Shown in pieces: positions 18,368 through 26,636 of a stretch of DNA of 64,000 nt. The notes under the pieces were generated by a model. It saw nothing but the letters and a program-made list of their open reading frames with translations, did no database searches and had not been told where the DNA came from. The DNA is from Duganella aceris. GTDB lineage: Bacteria; Pseudomonadota; Gammaproteobacteria; Burkholderiales; Burkholderiaceae_D. Location of the stretch: assembly GCF_011090165.1 (NCBI RefSeq), contig NZ_JAADJT010000002.1:372001-436000 (forward strand). Reading direction: 5' to 3'. The position numbers and the translations under genes were made by a program. The first letter of the stretch is position 1; every line of letters begins with the position of its first letter.

Positions 18368-18835
18368 ATGGATCTCATTTTATGGCGCCACGCCGAGGCC
18401 GAAGATGCCGGCCCGGGCATGTCCGATCTGGAGCGCGCTCTGACCGTCAAGGGCCAGAAGCAAGCGCGGCGCATGGGCCAATGGCTCAATTCGCAGCTGC
18501 CCGACAGCTGCCGCATCCTGTCCAGCCCCGCCGTCCGCACCTTGCAGACGGTGGAGGCGCTGGGCCGCAAGTTCAAGATCCACACCGACCTGGCGCCCGG
18601 CGCCGATCCGGCCGACATCCTCAAGGCGGTCAACTGGCCGGGCAACAAGGACTCGGTGCTGGTGGTCGGCCATCAGCCGACGCTGGGCCAGGTGGCGTCC
18701 ATGCTGATGACCGGCGACGATCTGGAGTGGGACATCCGCAAGGCCAGCGCCTGGTGGTTCGCGCAGCGCGATCCCGGCGATCCGATGAGTGTCTACCTGA
18801 AGGCGGTGATGGCGGCGGATCTCGTGGTGAAATAA
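18368..18835 (+). CDS. sixA: phosphohistidine phosphatase SixA
   Basis: 155 residues from the ATG at 18368, with GGAG 8 bases before it. Histidine phosphatase superfamily: the RHAEAE motif puts the catalytic His at position 8, as in E. coli SixA; the second Arg is in ILSSPAVRTLQT and the second His in VVGHQPTLGQ. SixA removes phosphate from His in phosphocarrier proteins (ArcB or PTS-Ntr). It follows ppk1 by 64 bases with no terminator seen, so it may share the Pho promoter. Confidence 0.93.
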   Translation: MDLILWRHAEAEDAGPGMSDLERALTVKGQKQARRMGQWLNSQLPDSCRILSSPAVRTLQTVEALGRKFKIHTDLAPGADPADILKAVNWPGNKDSVLVVGHQPTLGQVASMLMTGDDLEWDIRKASAWWFAQRDPGDPMSVYLKAVMAADLVVK

Positions 18836-18902
18836 GCACAGCACGGCCTTGTAAAGCCGCACGCATCTGCTAAAGTTTAATCGTATCAACTATGAGGGGG
18901 CT

Positions 18903-19025
18903 ATGATGGTATTCACCTTGCTCACGATGGGGATCTTCGGAGGAATGATCGCCCTGGTTGTTTACGAACTTGTACAAGAGATGCAGGGCAGTAAACATAA
19001 ACTGATGGACCGCTATCACGAATAG
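18903..19025 (+). CDS. 40-residue single-helix membrane protein
   Basis: A short ORF that starts ATGATG after a strong GAGGGGGCT ribosome site. Residues 3-24 form one hydrophobic helix (VFTLLTMGIFGGMIALVVYE) and the tail is charged (KHKLMDRYHE). Good RBS, sensible topology and a coding-like third-base pattern support it as a real small inner-membrane protein. No function can be assigned. The gap to sixA is 67 bases. Confidence 0.6.
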   Translation: MMVFTLLTMGIFGGMIALVVYELVQEMQGSKHKLMDRYHE

Positions 19026-19098
19026 CATCAGCTTCACTGAAGCCTACGGCGCCAGCGGCGTACCCTATCCGGGACACGCCTCTCGCGCCGTTCAACGT

Positions 19099-20199
19099 TT
19101 ACACCCCGGTTTTAAACTTGGTATAGATGCGCGTGATGTTGCGGCGGATATCCGCCGGCACCGCCTCCGGCGCGGCCATGCGCTTCTTGTCCGCGTCCGA
19201 CAGGAACACGGTCTTGTTGTTAGCGATATCTTTACGCACGAACTTGACGCCGGCCGCGTTCGGGTTGGCGTAGAACACCTTGTTGGTCAGGCTGGCGTGC
19301 ACTTCCGGACGCATAATGTAGTTGATCCACAGGTGCGCGTTGTTCGGATGCGGCGCGTCGGCCGGGATCGCCATGGTGTCGAACACCAGCGCGGCCGAGG
19401 TCTTCGGCACCAGCACTTCGATCACGTTGCCGTTCTTGGCGTCGATGGCGCGCTGGCGCGCGATGTTGATGTCGCCCGACCAGCCCAGCGCCACGCACAC
19501 CGCGCCGTTGGCCATGTCGTTGATGTAGCCCGACGAGCTGAACAGCGTGACGTTGGGACGGATCGATTGCAGCAGCTTGCCGGCCTCGACGTAGTCGGCG
19601 GCGTTCTTCGAGTAGGCCGGCTTGCCCAGGTACAGCAGCGCGGCCGGCAGCACTTCCGACGGCGAATCGAGGAAGGACACGCCGCACGACTTCAGCTTGG
19701 CGGCGTACTTCGGATTGAACACCAGTTCCCAGGCGTTGTCCGGCATCGGCATGGCGCCCAGCGCGGCCTTGACCTTGGCGACGTTGATGCCGACGGTGGT
19801 GTAGCCCCACAGCCAGTCGACCAGGTATTCATTGCCCGGATCGATGCCGGCCAATTTGGCCTGGATCTCGGGGTCGAGGTTCTTCAGGTTGCCGAGCTTG
19901 GACTTGTCCAGCTTGCGCAGCAGCTTGCCGTCGATTTGCAGGCGCGCCCATTGCGCGGTCGGCACCACGATGTCGTAGCCGGACTTGCCGGCGACGAGTT
20001 TGGAGTTCAGGATTTCGTTGTTATCGAAAAGATCATAACGAACCTTGATGCCGGTTTCTTTTTCAAAATTTTTAACTGTGTCGTCGGCGATGTAGTCCGA
20101 CCAGTTATAGATATTGAGGATCTTTTCCTCCTGGGCCTGGGCGGCGCCGGCCATCAGGCCTGCCGCCACCAGTACCGCTCCAACGAACTTCCCTGCCAT
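19099..20199 (-). CDS. polyamine ABC transporter substrate-binding protein (PotF-like)
   Basis: 366 residues from the ATG at 20199, chosen for CGGAGGTGCT directly upstream and the signal peptide that starts there (MAGKFVGAVLVAAGLMAG). The mature start EEKILNIYNWSDYIADDTV is the PotD/PotF signature, with FEKETGIKVRYDLFDNNE and SSSGYINDMANG further on. It binds putrescine or spermidine in the periplasm. No permease or ATPase gene is adjacent, so it either works with a transporter elsewhere or has become a sensor. Confidence 0.92.
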   Translation of the reverse strand: MAGKFVGAVLVAAGLMAGAAQAQEEKILNIYNWSDYIADDTVKNFEKETGIKVRYDLFDNNEILNSKLVAGKSGYDIVVPTAQWARLQIDGKLLRKLDKSKLGNLKNLDPEIQAKLAGIDPGNEYLVDWLWGYTTVGINVAKVKAALGAMPMPDNAWELVFNPKYAAKLKSCGVSFLDSPSEVLPAALLYLGKPAYSKNAADYVEAGKLLQSIRPNVTLFSSSGYINDMANGAVCVALGWSGDINIARQRAIDAKNGNVIEVLVPKTSAALVFDTMAIPADAPHPNNAHLWINYIMRPEVHASLTNKVFYANPNAAGVKFVRKDIANNKTVFLSDADKKRMAAPEAVPADIRRNITRIYTKFKTGV

Positions 20200-20279
20200 A
20201 GCACCTCCGAAAGTGGAATCAATCACAAGCCGTGATGATCGGGCATAGCCAGTTTCGATGCAAGGAGTTCGTTGATTTA

Positions 20280-21665
20280 TCAGCCCAACATGTCGAACAG
20301 GGTGCCGGTCTTGCCGCTGCCGCCGGTCAGGGCGCTGCCGGCGCCGGTCTGCGCCTGCGCCGTGTACAGCGCCACCAGCGCGTTGGCCTGCGCCGTCAGC
20401 GCCTTGGTCAGCACGGTGCGCTTGGCGTTGATGCTGGTGATCTCGTTGCTGGTCAGTTGCGCTTCCTTGCTGATCACGCTGCTGCTCGACGTGAACAGGC
20501 CGGCCTTGTTCGACAGCAGGTCGGCGATGCCGCGGCCGTCGTTGGTGAACAGCTTGGCCACCGCCGACGAATCGGCCGTGATCGCGGCCGTCAGCTTTTT
20601 GTCGTCGATCGCCAGGTTGCCGGTAGCGTCTTGGGTCACGCCGGCGGCGTTCAGCGCGCTGACGGAGACGCTGCCGCCGCCGGTCTTGAGCAGCAGGTTC
20701 ATCTGGCTGACCACCTGGTTGACGGCGGTGTCGCCCTTCAAATCGCCCTTTTGCAGCTTTTGCAGCTTGGCGTTGAGGTCGTTGTAGGCGGCGACGAAGG
20801 ATTTCAGGTTGGCGCCGATCTGGCTGGCGTCCTGGGTGATGGTGACGTCGGTCTTGCCGCTGGTCGACAGCGTCAGCGTGGCGCCGGCGATGCCCTTGTC
20901 CTTGATGGTGTTGCTCGCGCTGCTGATCTCGGTGCCGCCGTCGACCGTCAGGAGGGCGTTTTGCGCTGGCTTGGTCTGTTTGAGTTCCTGCTTGCCGTCC
21001 GGGTCGAAGGCCAGCAGGTTCTTCAGGGCGGCGTCGCCGCTGACGCTGATGCGCATGCTGTTGGCGGCGCCGCTCTCGCCGGCGACCTGCAGGGAAAACT
21101 TGCCGTCGTCGCCCTTGACCACCTTGACGTCGACGCCGGCCGCCTTGAGCGCGGCGGCGATGCCGTCCAGCGTGTTGTTGCTGCTGTCGATGGTGATGCT
21201 CTTGCTGCCGGTGGTGCCGTTGGTGACGAAGCCCTTCTCGCCGCCGGCGGTGCCGAAGTCGATCTTGACGGTGGTGGTGGCGCCGGCGCCGATCTTGGTG
21301 TCGGCGGCGGCGAATTCGTCGCTGGTCAGGAACTGGCCCTGCGCCAGTTGCTTGACGTCGATGGCGTAGGTGCCGGCCTTGGCGCTGCCGGTGGAGGCGG
21401 CGCTCAGCACGCTCTTGACCGAGCTGGCGGCGGTGGTGCTCAGGCCGCTGCCGGTCAGGCCGGCGGCGATCGCCTGGAAATTCGCCAGCGCGCTTTGCAG
21501 CTGGCCGAGGCCGGACAGTTTGGTCTGGTCCTTGGTCAGGGTCGCGGTCAGCTTGGTGGCGGCGCCGTTCTGCGTCGCCATGGTCTGCTGGACGCGGTTG
21601 TAGATGTCCGCCGAGACGGCGGTGCTGCCGGTGCCGGTGCTAGAGGTGATACTGGAAGTGGCCAT
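20280..21665 (-). CDS. fliD: flagellar filament cap protein FliD (orphan)
   Basis: 461 residues. The N-terminal FliD domain (heptad-like LTATLTKDQTKLSGLGQLQS, ANFQAIAAGLTG, YAIDVKQLAQGQFL) and the C-terminal half (ISVSGDAALKNLLAF, ITQDASQIGANLKSFV, AYNDLNAKLQKL, LYTAQAQTG) are both present. Composition is Thr/Ser/Ala/Lys-rich with no Cys, as usual for exported axial proteins. FliD caps the filament and promotes flagellin assembly. No other flagellar gene is nearby, so it may be a paralogue of a fliD in the main flagellar locus. Confidence 0.9.
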   Translation of the reverse strand: MATSSITSSTGTGSTAVSADIYNRVQQTMATQNGAATKLTATLTKDQTKLSGLGQLQSALANFQAIAAGLTGSGLSTTAASSVKSVLSAASTGSAKAGTYAIDVKQLAQGQFLTSDEFAAADTKIGAGATTTVKIDFGTAGGEKGFVTNGTTGSKSITIDSSNNTLDGIAAALKAAGVDVKVVKGDDGKFSLQVAGESGAANSMRISVSGDAALKNLLAFDPDGKQELKQTKPAQNALLTVDGGTEISSASNTIKDKGIAGATLTLSTSGKTDVTITQDASQIGANLKSFVAAYNDLNAKLQKLQKGDLKGDTAVNQVVSQMNLLLKTGGGSVSVSALNAAGVTQDATGNLAIDDKKLTAAITADSSAVAKLFTNDGRGIADLLSNKAGLFTSSSSVISKEAQLTSNEITSINAKRTVLTKALTAQANALVALYTAQAQTGAGSALTGGSGKTGTLFDMLG

Positions 21666-21747
21666 GATCCGTTCCTGCCATATTTGATTACATAGTATGC
21701 AACATGGTCAGGACTTCCAAAGCGGCGAGCAACGGGGGATTTACCCC

Positions 21748-23256
21748 TTATTCCGTGCCCCAGCTTGGTGCGGCCGAGCCGAGGCTGGACGCGGGGCGCT
21801 CCCAGCGCATCGGCGCGCCGTCGATTTCAGCCGGCGGCCAATAGCGGCGCGCCGGTCCCCACTCGGTTTGCTCAAGCTGCGGCGACAAATCCGCCTCGCC
21901 GCCGGGCGCGATGGGCGGCAAGCCGACGGCGGCGGCCAGCGACGCCGAGGCGGCGGGCTCGGCTGACGACGCGACCAGCAGCTCGGCGACGCGGGCCAGC
22001 GACAGGCGGGCTTGCATGCCGTCCTGGCCGTCCAGCCGGTGCAGCAGGCCGCGCACCACGGCGGCGGCGATCAGGTAGCCGGTGGCGTGGTCCAGCGCCT
22101 GCACCGGCAGCGGCACCGGCTTGCCTGTCCCCTGCGCCAGCATGCCGTGCCGCGCGATGCCGCTGCTCATTTGCACCAGGCTGTCGAAGCCGCGCCGGCC
22201 GGCCCATGGGCCGCTCCAGCCATAGGCATCCAGCGCGACGTCGATCAGGCCGGGATTGAGCTGGCGGCGGGTTTGCTCGCCGAAGCCAAGGCGCTCCAGC
22301 GCATCGGCCCGGTAGCCGTGGACCAGGATGTCGGCGTCGGCCAGCAAGCCTTCAAAAATGGCGCGGTCGACCGGCAGCGTCAGATCGAGCCTGGCGCAGC
22401 GCTTGCCGAGCGTGACTTCCGGGATCACGCCGGGCTCGGTCCAGCCTGGCGGATCGATGCGCAGCACGTCGGCGCCATAGCCCGCCAGGAAGCGCGTGGC
22501 CACCGGCCCCGCCAGCACGCGCGTCAGGTCCAGCACCTTGAGCCCGGCCAGCGGGCGCGACGGCGTCCCCGGCCATCCGCGCCCTACGTGCGCGCCGGCG
22601 GCGAAAGCCGCCAGTACGGGCGCCGCCGGGGCGGAGGCTGGCCGCGAGTCGGCTGCGGCTGCGGCTGCAGCGGCTGCGGCGGGTGCGGCTGCGGCGGCGG
22701 CGCTGATCGCGATCAGCGGCTCGGCGGCGACGGCGCGGCCTTGTGGATGCTCGCGCCACTGCGCCATCGAGCGCATCATCGCCGCGCAACCACCCTGCCC
22801 GACCACCGCCGCCTCCAAGTCTTCGCCGCGCCACGCCGCCACCGCGCGCGTCACCGCCTCGCGCTCCGCCGCGCAACCGAGCACGGCCAACGCCGCATCG
22901 CGATGATGGCGCGCATTGGTGTGCAGACGGATCCAACCATCGGCGCAAGCATAGTCGCCGGCCACCGCATCCCACAACGGCGGCCGCTCCCAGCCGACCG
23001 GATGCAGCGACCAGCCAAACCACAGCGACGCCAGCCGGCGGTCCACCCGTACCTCGGCGCCGGCGCCGCCCTGCGCGACGATCAACTGCCGCACCGCCAG
23101 CGCCGCCGCCGCGACCGAAGCCGCCGCCAGATCGGTGGTGGCGAAACACGACGGCAGGTCACCGACGCCGCCGAACACCACGGCATCCGCCGCATCGTCC
23201 GGCAAGCCGAGCGCCGCCGATGCGGCATCGAGCATGTGACGCGAAATGCGGGACAT
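21748..23256 (-). CDS. CaiB/BaiF family (type III) CoA-transferase
   Basis: 502 residues from the ATG at 23256 (TGGAGATTTC upstream). The second half has family III blocks: LAGLKVLDLTRVLAGPVATR, GYGADVLRIDPPG, DADILVHGYRADALERLGF, QMSSGIARH and the ALDHATGYL end. The usual Asp that forms the CoA anhydride is not obvious to me. The two halves are joined by an Ala-rich run (about residues 228-255). It likely moves CoA between carboxylic acids. It is divergent, about 80 bases apart, from the citrate synthase-like gene, which suggests a shared acyl-CoA pathway. Confidence 0.85.
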   Translation of the reverse strand: MSRISRHMLDAASAALGLPDDAADAVVFGGVGDLPSCFATTDLAAASVAAAALAVRQLIVAQGGAGAEVRVDRRLASLWFGWSLHPVGWERPPLWDAVAGDYACADGWIRLHTNARHHRDAALAVLGCAAEREAVTRAVAAWRGEDLEAAVVGQGGCAAMMRSMAQWREHPQGRAVAAEPLIAISAAAAAAPAAAAAAAAAADSRPASAPAAPVLAAFAAGAHVGRGWPGTPSRPLAGLKVLDLTRVLAGPVATRFLAGYGADVLRIDPPGWTEPGVIPEVTLGKRCARLDLTLPVDRAIFEGLLADADILVHGYRADALERLGFGEQTRRQLNPGLIDVALDAYGWSGPWAGRRGFDSLVQMSSGIARHGMLAQGTGKPVPLPVQALDHATGYLIAAAVVRGLLHRLDGQDGMQARLSLARVAELLVASSAEPAASASLAAAVGLPPIAPGGEADLSPQLEQTEWGPARRYWPPAEIDGAPMRWERPASSLGSAAPSWGTE

Positions 23257-23338
23257 GAAATCTCCAGAATTGTTATGCTGATGGATGTAGCTTAGGACTG
23301 TGGAAGCCAGCGCGTCAATCTTGACTTGAAGTATCAAC

Positions 23339-24871
23339 ATGGAAAGCACTATGGTCTGGATGACTGCGGAGGAAGCCTTGGGCGTGCTCCGCGTGCGTCC
23401 GCAGACGCTGTATGCCAACGTCAGTCGCGGAAAAATCCGCGCCAAGCCGGACGACGACGATCCGCGCCGCAGCCTCTACCACCGCGATGACGTGCTGCGC
23501 ATGGCCCGGCGCAGCAACGGCCGGCGCAAGGTGGAGGCGGTGTCGGCGCAGGCGATGCAGTATGGCGATCCGGTGCTGTCGTCGTCGCTGACCAGCACGA
23601 CCGGCGGGCTGCTGCTGTATCGCGGTCAGGATGCCGCGCTGCTGGCCGAGACCGCCACGTTGGAGGACATCGCCGCCCTGCTCTGGGAGTGCGATCCGCT
23701 GCTGGTGCAAGGCGGTTTGCCAGCGAGCGCGGCGCGGCATGCCGACGCGGCGGCCTTGGCGCCGGGCGCGCTGGGCGCCGGCCTGATCGCGCTGGCGCAG
23801 CGCTGCGCGGTCGATCCACCGTCGCTCGGACGATTGGCCGGCACCCTGCACGCCGAAGCGGCCGACATCCTCGCCACCCTGGCGCAAGCCATGACCGGCC
23901 AGCCAGCCACCAGCGATAGCGACGGCGGCCCCGGCGGCGGCAGCAGCGGCGGCAGCAACGGCGGCCCCGGCGGCGGCAGCAGCGGCGGCAGCAACGGCGG
24001 CCCCGGCGGCGGCGGCAGCGACGGCGGCCTTGGCGGCGGCGGCAGCGACGGCGACGGCGACGGCAGCGGCCCCGGCGGCAGCGGCAGCGACGGCGGCGGC
24101 GACGGCAGCGGCCACGGCGGCAGCGGCAGCGACGGCGGCGGCGGCGGCGGCGGCAGCGGCCACGGCGGCAGCGGCGACGGCGGCAGCAGCGGCAGCGCCC
24201 CCGGCGACAGCGGCAGCGGCGGCAGCGGCGGACTGGACGACGGTGGCGAAGCTTTGCGCGGCGGGGGCAAGCTGAACGGCGGCATCCATGTCCGCCTCGC
24301 CCGCGCCTGGCGATGCGATGCCGCTGAAGACCTGATCCGCCGCACGCTGGTGCTGCTGGCCGATCACGAGCTGAACGCCTCCACCTTCGCCACCCGCGTC
24401 GCCGTCTCCACCGGCGCCTCGTTGTCGGCCGGGGTGCTGGCCGGCTTCGCCACGCTGACCGGCCCGCTGCACGGCGGCGCCTCCGCCGAACTGGCGCAAT
24501 TGCGCACGCTGGCCGACCAGATCGGCCCCAGCGACGCCGTGCGCCAATGGCTCGCCAGCGACCGCCCACTGCCCGCCTTCGGCCACCCGCTGTACCCGGA
24601 CGGCGACCCGCGCGCCCGCGCCTTGTTGAAATTATTGCCGGAGTTACAGCCCTACCATGATCTGGCCATCGCCGCCGAAGCACAGGCCGGCGAGCTGCCG
24701 AATATCGACTACGCGCTGTCGCTGCTGGCCGCCGCATGCGGACTGCCGCGCGACGCGCCGTTCATCTTGTTTGCTGTGGGTCGCTGCGTCGGTTGGCTCG
24801 CCCATGCGCTGGAGCAGGTGCAAGCCAACCGCCTGATACGGCCACGGGCCCGTTACATCGGCCCGGCGTGA
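23339..24871 (+). CDS. HTH-citrate synthase-like protein with Gly/Ser-rich insertion
   Basis: 510 residues. Residues 7-57 form a small helix-turn-helix or MerR-like wing (TAEEALGVLRVRPQTLYANV). Residues 70-185 and 317-510 are citrate synthase fold. Catalytic residues all appear: His343 (LADHELNAST), His378 (GPLHGGAS), Asp457 (NIDYALS), plus FGHPLYPDGDPRA and the C-terminal RPRARYIGP. Between the halves lies a run of about 120 residues (193-315) almost only Gly, Ser, Asp and Asn, encoded by GGC-rich repeats. HTH-bearing citrate synthase paralogues are known; such an insert is unusual. Start uncertain: ATG 23351 also has an RBS-like GGAAAG. Confidence 0.82.
   Translation: MESTMVWMTAEEALGVLRVRPQTLYANVSRGKIRAKPDDDDPRRSLYHRDDVLRMARRSNGRRKVEAVSAQAMQYGDPVLSSSLTSTTGGLLLYRGQDAALLAETATLEDIAALLWECDPLLVQGGLPASAARHADAAALAPGALGAGLIALAQRCAVDPPSLGRLAGTLHAEAADILATLAQAMTGQPATSDSDGGPGGGSSGGSNGGPGGGSSGGSNGGPGGGGSDGGLGGGGSDGDGDGSGPGGSGSDGGGDGSGHGGSGSDGGGGGGGSGHGGSGDGGSSGSAPGDSGSGGSGGLDDGGEALRGGGKLNGGIHVRLARAWRCDAAEDLIRRTLVLLADHELNASTFATRVAVSTGASLSAGVLAGFATLTGPLHGGASAELAQLRTLADQIGPSDAVRQWLASDRPLPAFGHPLYPDGDPRARALLKLLPELQPYHDLAIAAEAQAGELPNIDYALSLLAAACGLPRDAPFILFAVGRCVGWLAHALEQVQANRLIRPRARYIGPA
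23924..24240 (+). repeat. GGC-rich tandem repeat coding the Gly/Ser insertion
   Basis: Two perfect 36-nt units (23924-23959, 23960-23995; protein GGPGGGSSGGSN) are followed by degenerate GGCGGCAGCGAC-type repeats to about 24240. All units are multiples of three bases, so length changes stay in frame. Confidence 0.85.
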
Positions 24872-25192
24872 TCAGCGCAGGAATTTATTGAGGGTGGCCA
24901 TGAAGGCCATGTCCGGCGCCATGAACTGGTAGCCGAGCTTGAAATGGTCGCCGCTGAAAATACAATAGTTGACCCTGACCCGCGTCGTCAGTATCTGCGC
25001 CTTGCCTTCGACGAACAACTCAAAAGACATTTCACCCATATCGCCAACCGACAGTTTGTGGTCGAACGTGAGCGACAGGCCGGTGGCGTTGATATCGATG
25101 GTGCGTCCCTGCTGCGGCGCCATGCCATCCATCACCACGACTGCTTTGGCACGCACAATCTTGCGCGCCCCTGACCTTTGATCCACTAACAA
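24872..25192 (-). CDS. PilZ domain protein
   Basis: 106 residues, a single PilZ domain. The c-di-GMP motifs are RKIVR near residue 10 and DINATGLSL near residue 33 (a variant of D/NxSxxG). The start appears to be TTG at 25192, with AAGGA 7 bases upstream; no ATG exists before residue 22 and GTG two codons later is an alternative. It should be a small cytoplasmic c-di-GMP effector, possibly paired with GGDEF/EAL enzymes such as the one at 37975-41094. It ends base-adjacent to the convergent citrate synthase-like gene. Confidence 0.82.
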   Translation of the reverse strand: MLVDQRSGARKIVRAKAVVVMDGMAPQQGRTIDINATGLSLTFDHKLSVGDMGEMSFELFVEGKAQILTTRVRVNYCIFSGDHFKLGYQFMAPDMAFMATLNKFLR

Positions 25193-25255
25193 TTTCCTAT
25201 CCTTTTATAAATACTTAGTACGGTATTGACGATTACAACACGTAACAATACAACG

Positions 25256-26632
25256 TTATTGGATTTCGCGCAGCTTATTGAACGCATCGTCGATGCGATC
25301 GACCGCGATGATCGTCATGCCCTCGATCGGCTGCTTGGGCGCGTTGGCGCTCGGGATCATCGCGGTCGAGAAACCGAGCTTGGCCGCCTCGCGCAAGCGC
25401 TCCTGCCCGCGCGGCGCCGGACGGATCTCGCCGGCCAGCCCGACCTCGCCGAACACCACGAAGCCGCGCGGCAGCGGCTTGCTGCGCATCGACGAATTGA
25501 TCGCCAACAGCACCGCCAAATCGGCCGCCGGTTCGGTGATCTTGACCCCGCCCACCGCGTTGATGAAGACATCCTGATCGAAGGCCGCGATGCCGGCATG
25601 CCGGTGCAGCACCGCCAACAGCATCGCCAGCCGGTTCTGCTCCAAGCCGACCGACAGCCGCCGCGCGTTGGGCAGATGACTGGCGTCGACCAGCGCCTGG
25701 ATCTCCACCAACAACGGACGCGTGCCCTCCTGCGTCACCATCACGCAGGAACCCGGCACCTGGTTGTCATGCTGCGACAGGAACAGCGCCGACGGATTCG
25801 ACACGCCCTTCAAACCCTTCTCGGTCATGGCGAACACACCCAGCTCGTTGACCGCGCCGAAACGGTTCTTGATCGCCCGCACCAGACGGAAGCTCGAATG
25901 GTTGTCGCCTTCGAAATACAGCACGGTATCGACGATGTGCTCCAGCACGCGCGGACCGGCCAGCGCGCCCTCCTTGGTGACGTGGCCGACCAGGATGATG
26001 GTGATGCCGGTCTGCTTGGCGACGCGGGTCAGCTGCGCCGCGCACTCGCGCACCTGCGCCACCGAACCCGGCGCCGAACTGAGCGCGTCCGAGTACACGG
26101 TCTGGATCGAATCGATGACCGCCACTTCCGGCTTCAGGTCGGCCAGCGTGCCGAGGATTTTCTCCAGCTGGATCTCGGCCTGCAGCTTCAGGTCGCGGGC
26201 GTCGATGTTCAAGCGCTTGGCGCGCAACGCGATCTGCGCGCCGGATTCCTCGCCGCTGACATACAGCACCTTCTTCAGGTGCGACACATTGGCCAGCGCC
26301 TGCAACAGCAGCGTCGACTTGCCGATGCCGGGATCGCCGCCGATCAGCACCACGCCGCCGGCCACCAGGCCGCCGCCCAGCACCCGGTCGAACTCCTCGA
26401 TGCCGGTGCCGAAGCGCGGTACGTCGATCGCGTCGATATCGGCCAGCGACAGCACCGGCGCGGTCTGCGCCAGCGCCATGTGCTGCGGCTGCGAATAGCG
26501 GTTATTGCCGCCCTGCTCGACGATGGTCTCGACCATCGTGTTCCACTGCTGGCACGACGGGCACTGGCCGCTCCACTTGGAGGACGTGCCGCCGCATTCG
26601 GTGCAGGTGTAATTGGTTTTAGCCTTGGCCAT
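25256..26632 (-). CDS. radA: DNA repair protein RadA
   Basis: 458 residues. N-terminal zinc finger CTECGGTSSKWSGQCPSC, RecA-like ATPase with Walker A GGDPGIGKSTL, the RadA-specific KNRFG motif (IKNRFGAVNELG), and a Lon-protease-like C domain. RadA is a branch-migration helicase in recombination repair. It starts 4 bases after alr ends, so alr and radA form one leftward operon. Confidence 0.96.
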   Translation of the reverse strand: MAKAKTNYTCTECGGTSSKWSGQCPSCQQWNTMVETIVEQGGNNRYSQPQHMALAQTAPVLSLADIDAIDVPRFGTGIEEFDRVLGGGLVAGGVVLIGGDPGIGKSTLLLQALANVSHLKKVLYVSGEESGAQIALRAKRLNIDARDLKLQAEIQLEKILGTLADLKPEVAVIDSIQTVYSDALSSAPGSVAQVRECAAQLTRVAKQTGITIILVGHVTKEGALAGPRVLEHIVDTVLYFEGDNHSSFRLVRAIKNRFGAVNELGVFAMTEKGLKGVSNPSALFLSQHDNQVPGSCVMVTQEGTRPLLVEIQALVDASHLPNARRLSVGLEQNRLAMLLAVLHRHAGIAAFDQDVFINAVGGVKITEPAADLAVLLAINSSMRSKPLPRGFVVFGEVGLAGEIRPAPRGQERLREAAKLGFSTAMIPSANAPKQPIEGMTIIAVDRIDDAFNKLREIQ

Positions 26633-26636
26633 GCGT

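Noticed and set aside
20232..21695. 487-codon plus-strand frame rich in Gly, Ala and Val
   Set aside because: Complement of the fliD gene's low-complexity codons; the minus strand gives a clear FliD.
23924..24240. Tandem repeats considered as a CRISPR array
   Set aside because: No unique spacers, units merge in frame, and the repeat codes for a protein insert.
23315..24737. Long minus-strand frames rich in Ala, Pro or Arg opposite the citrate synthase-like gene
   Set aside because: They mirror the GGC-rich repeat; the plus strand carries the catalytic motifs.
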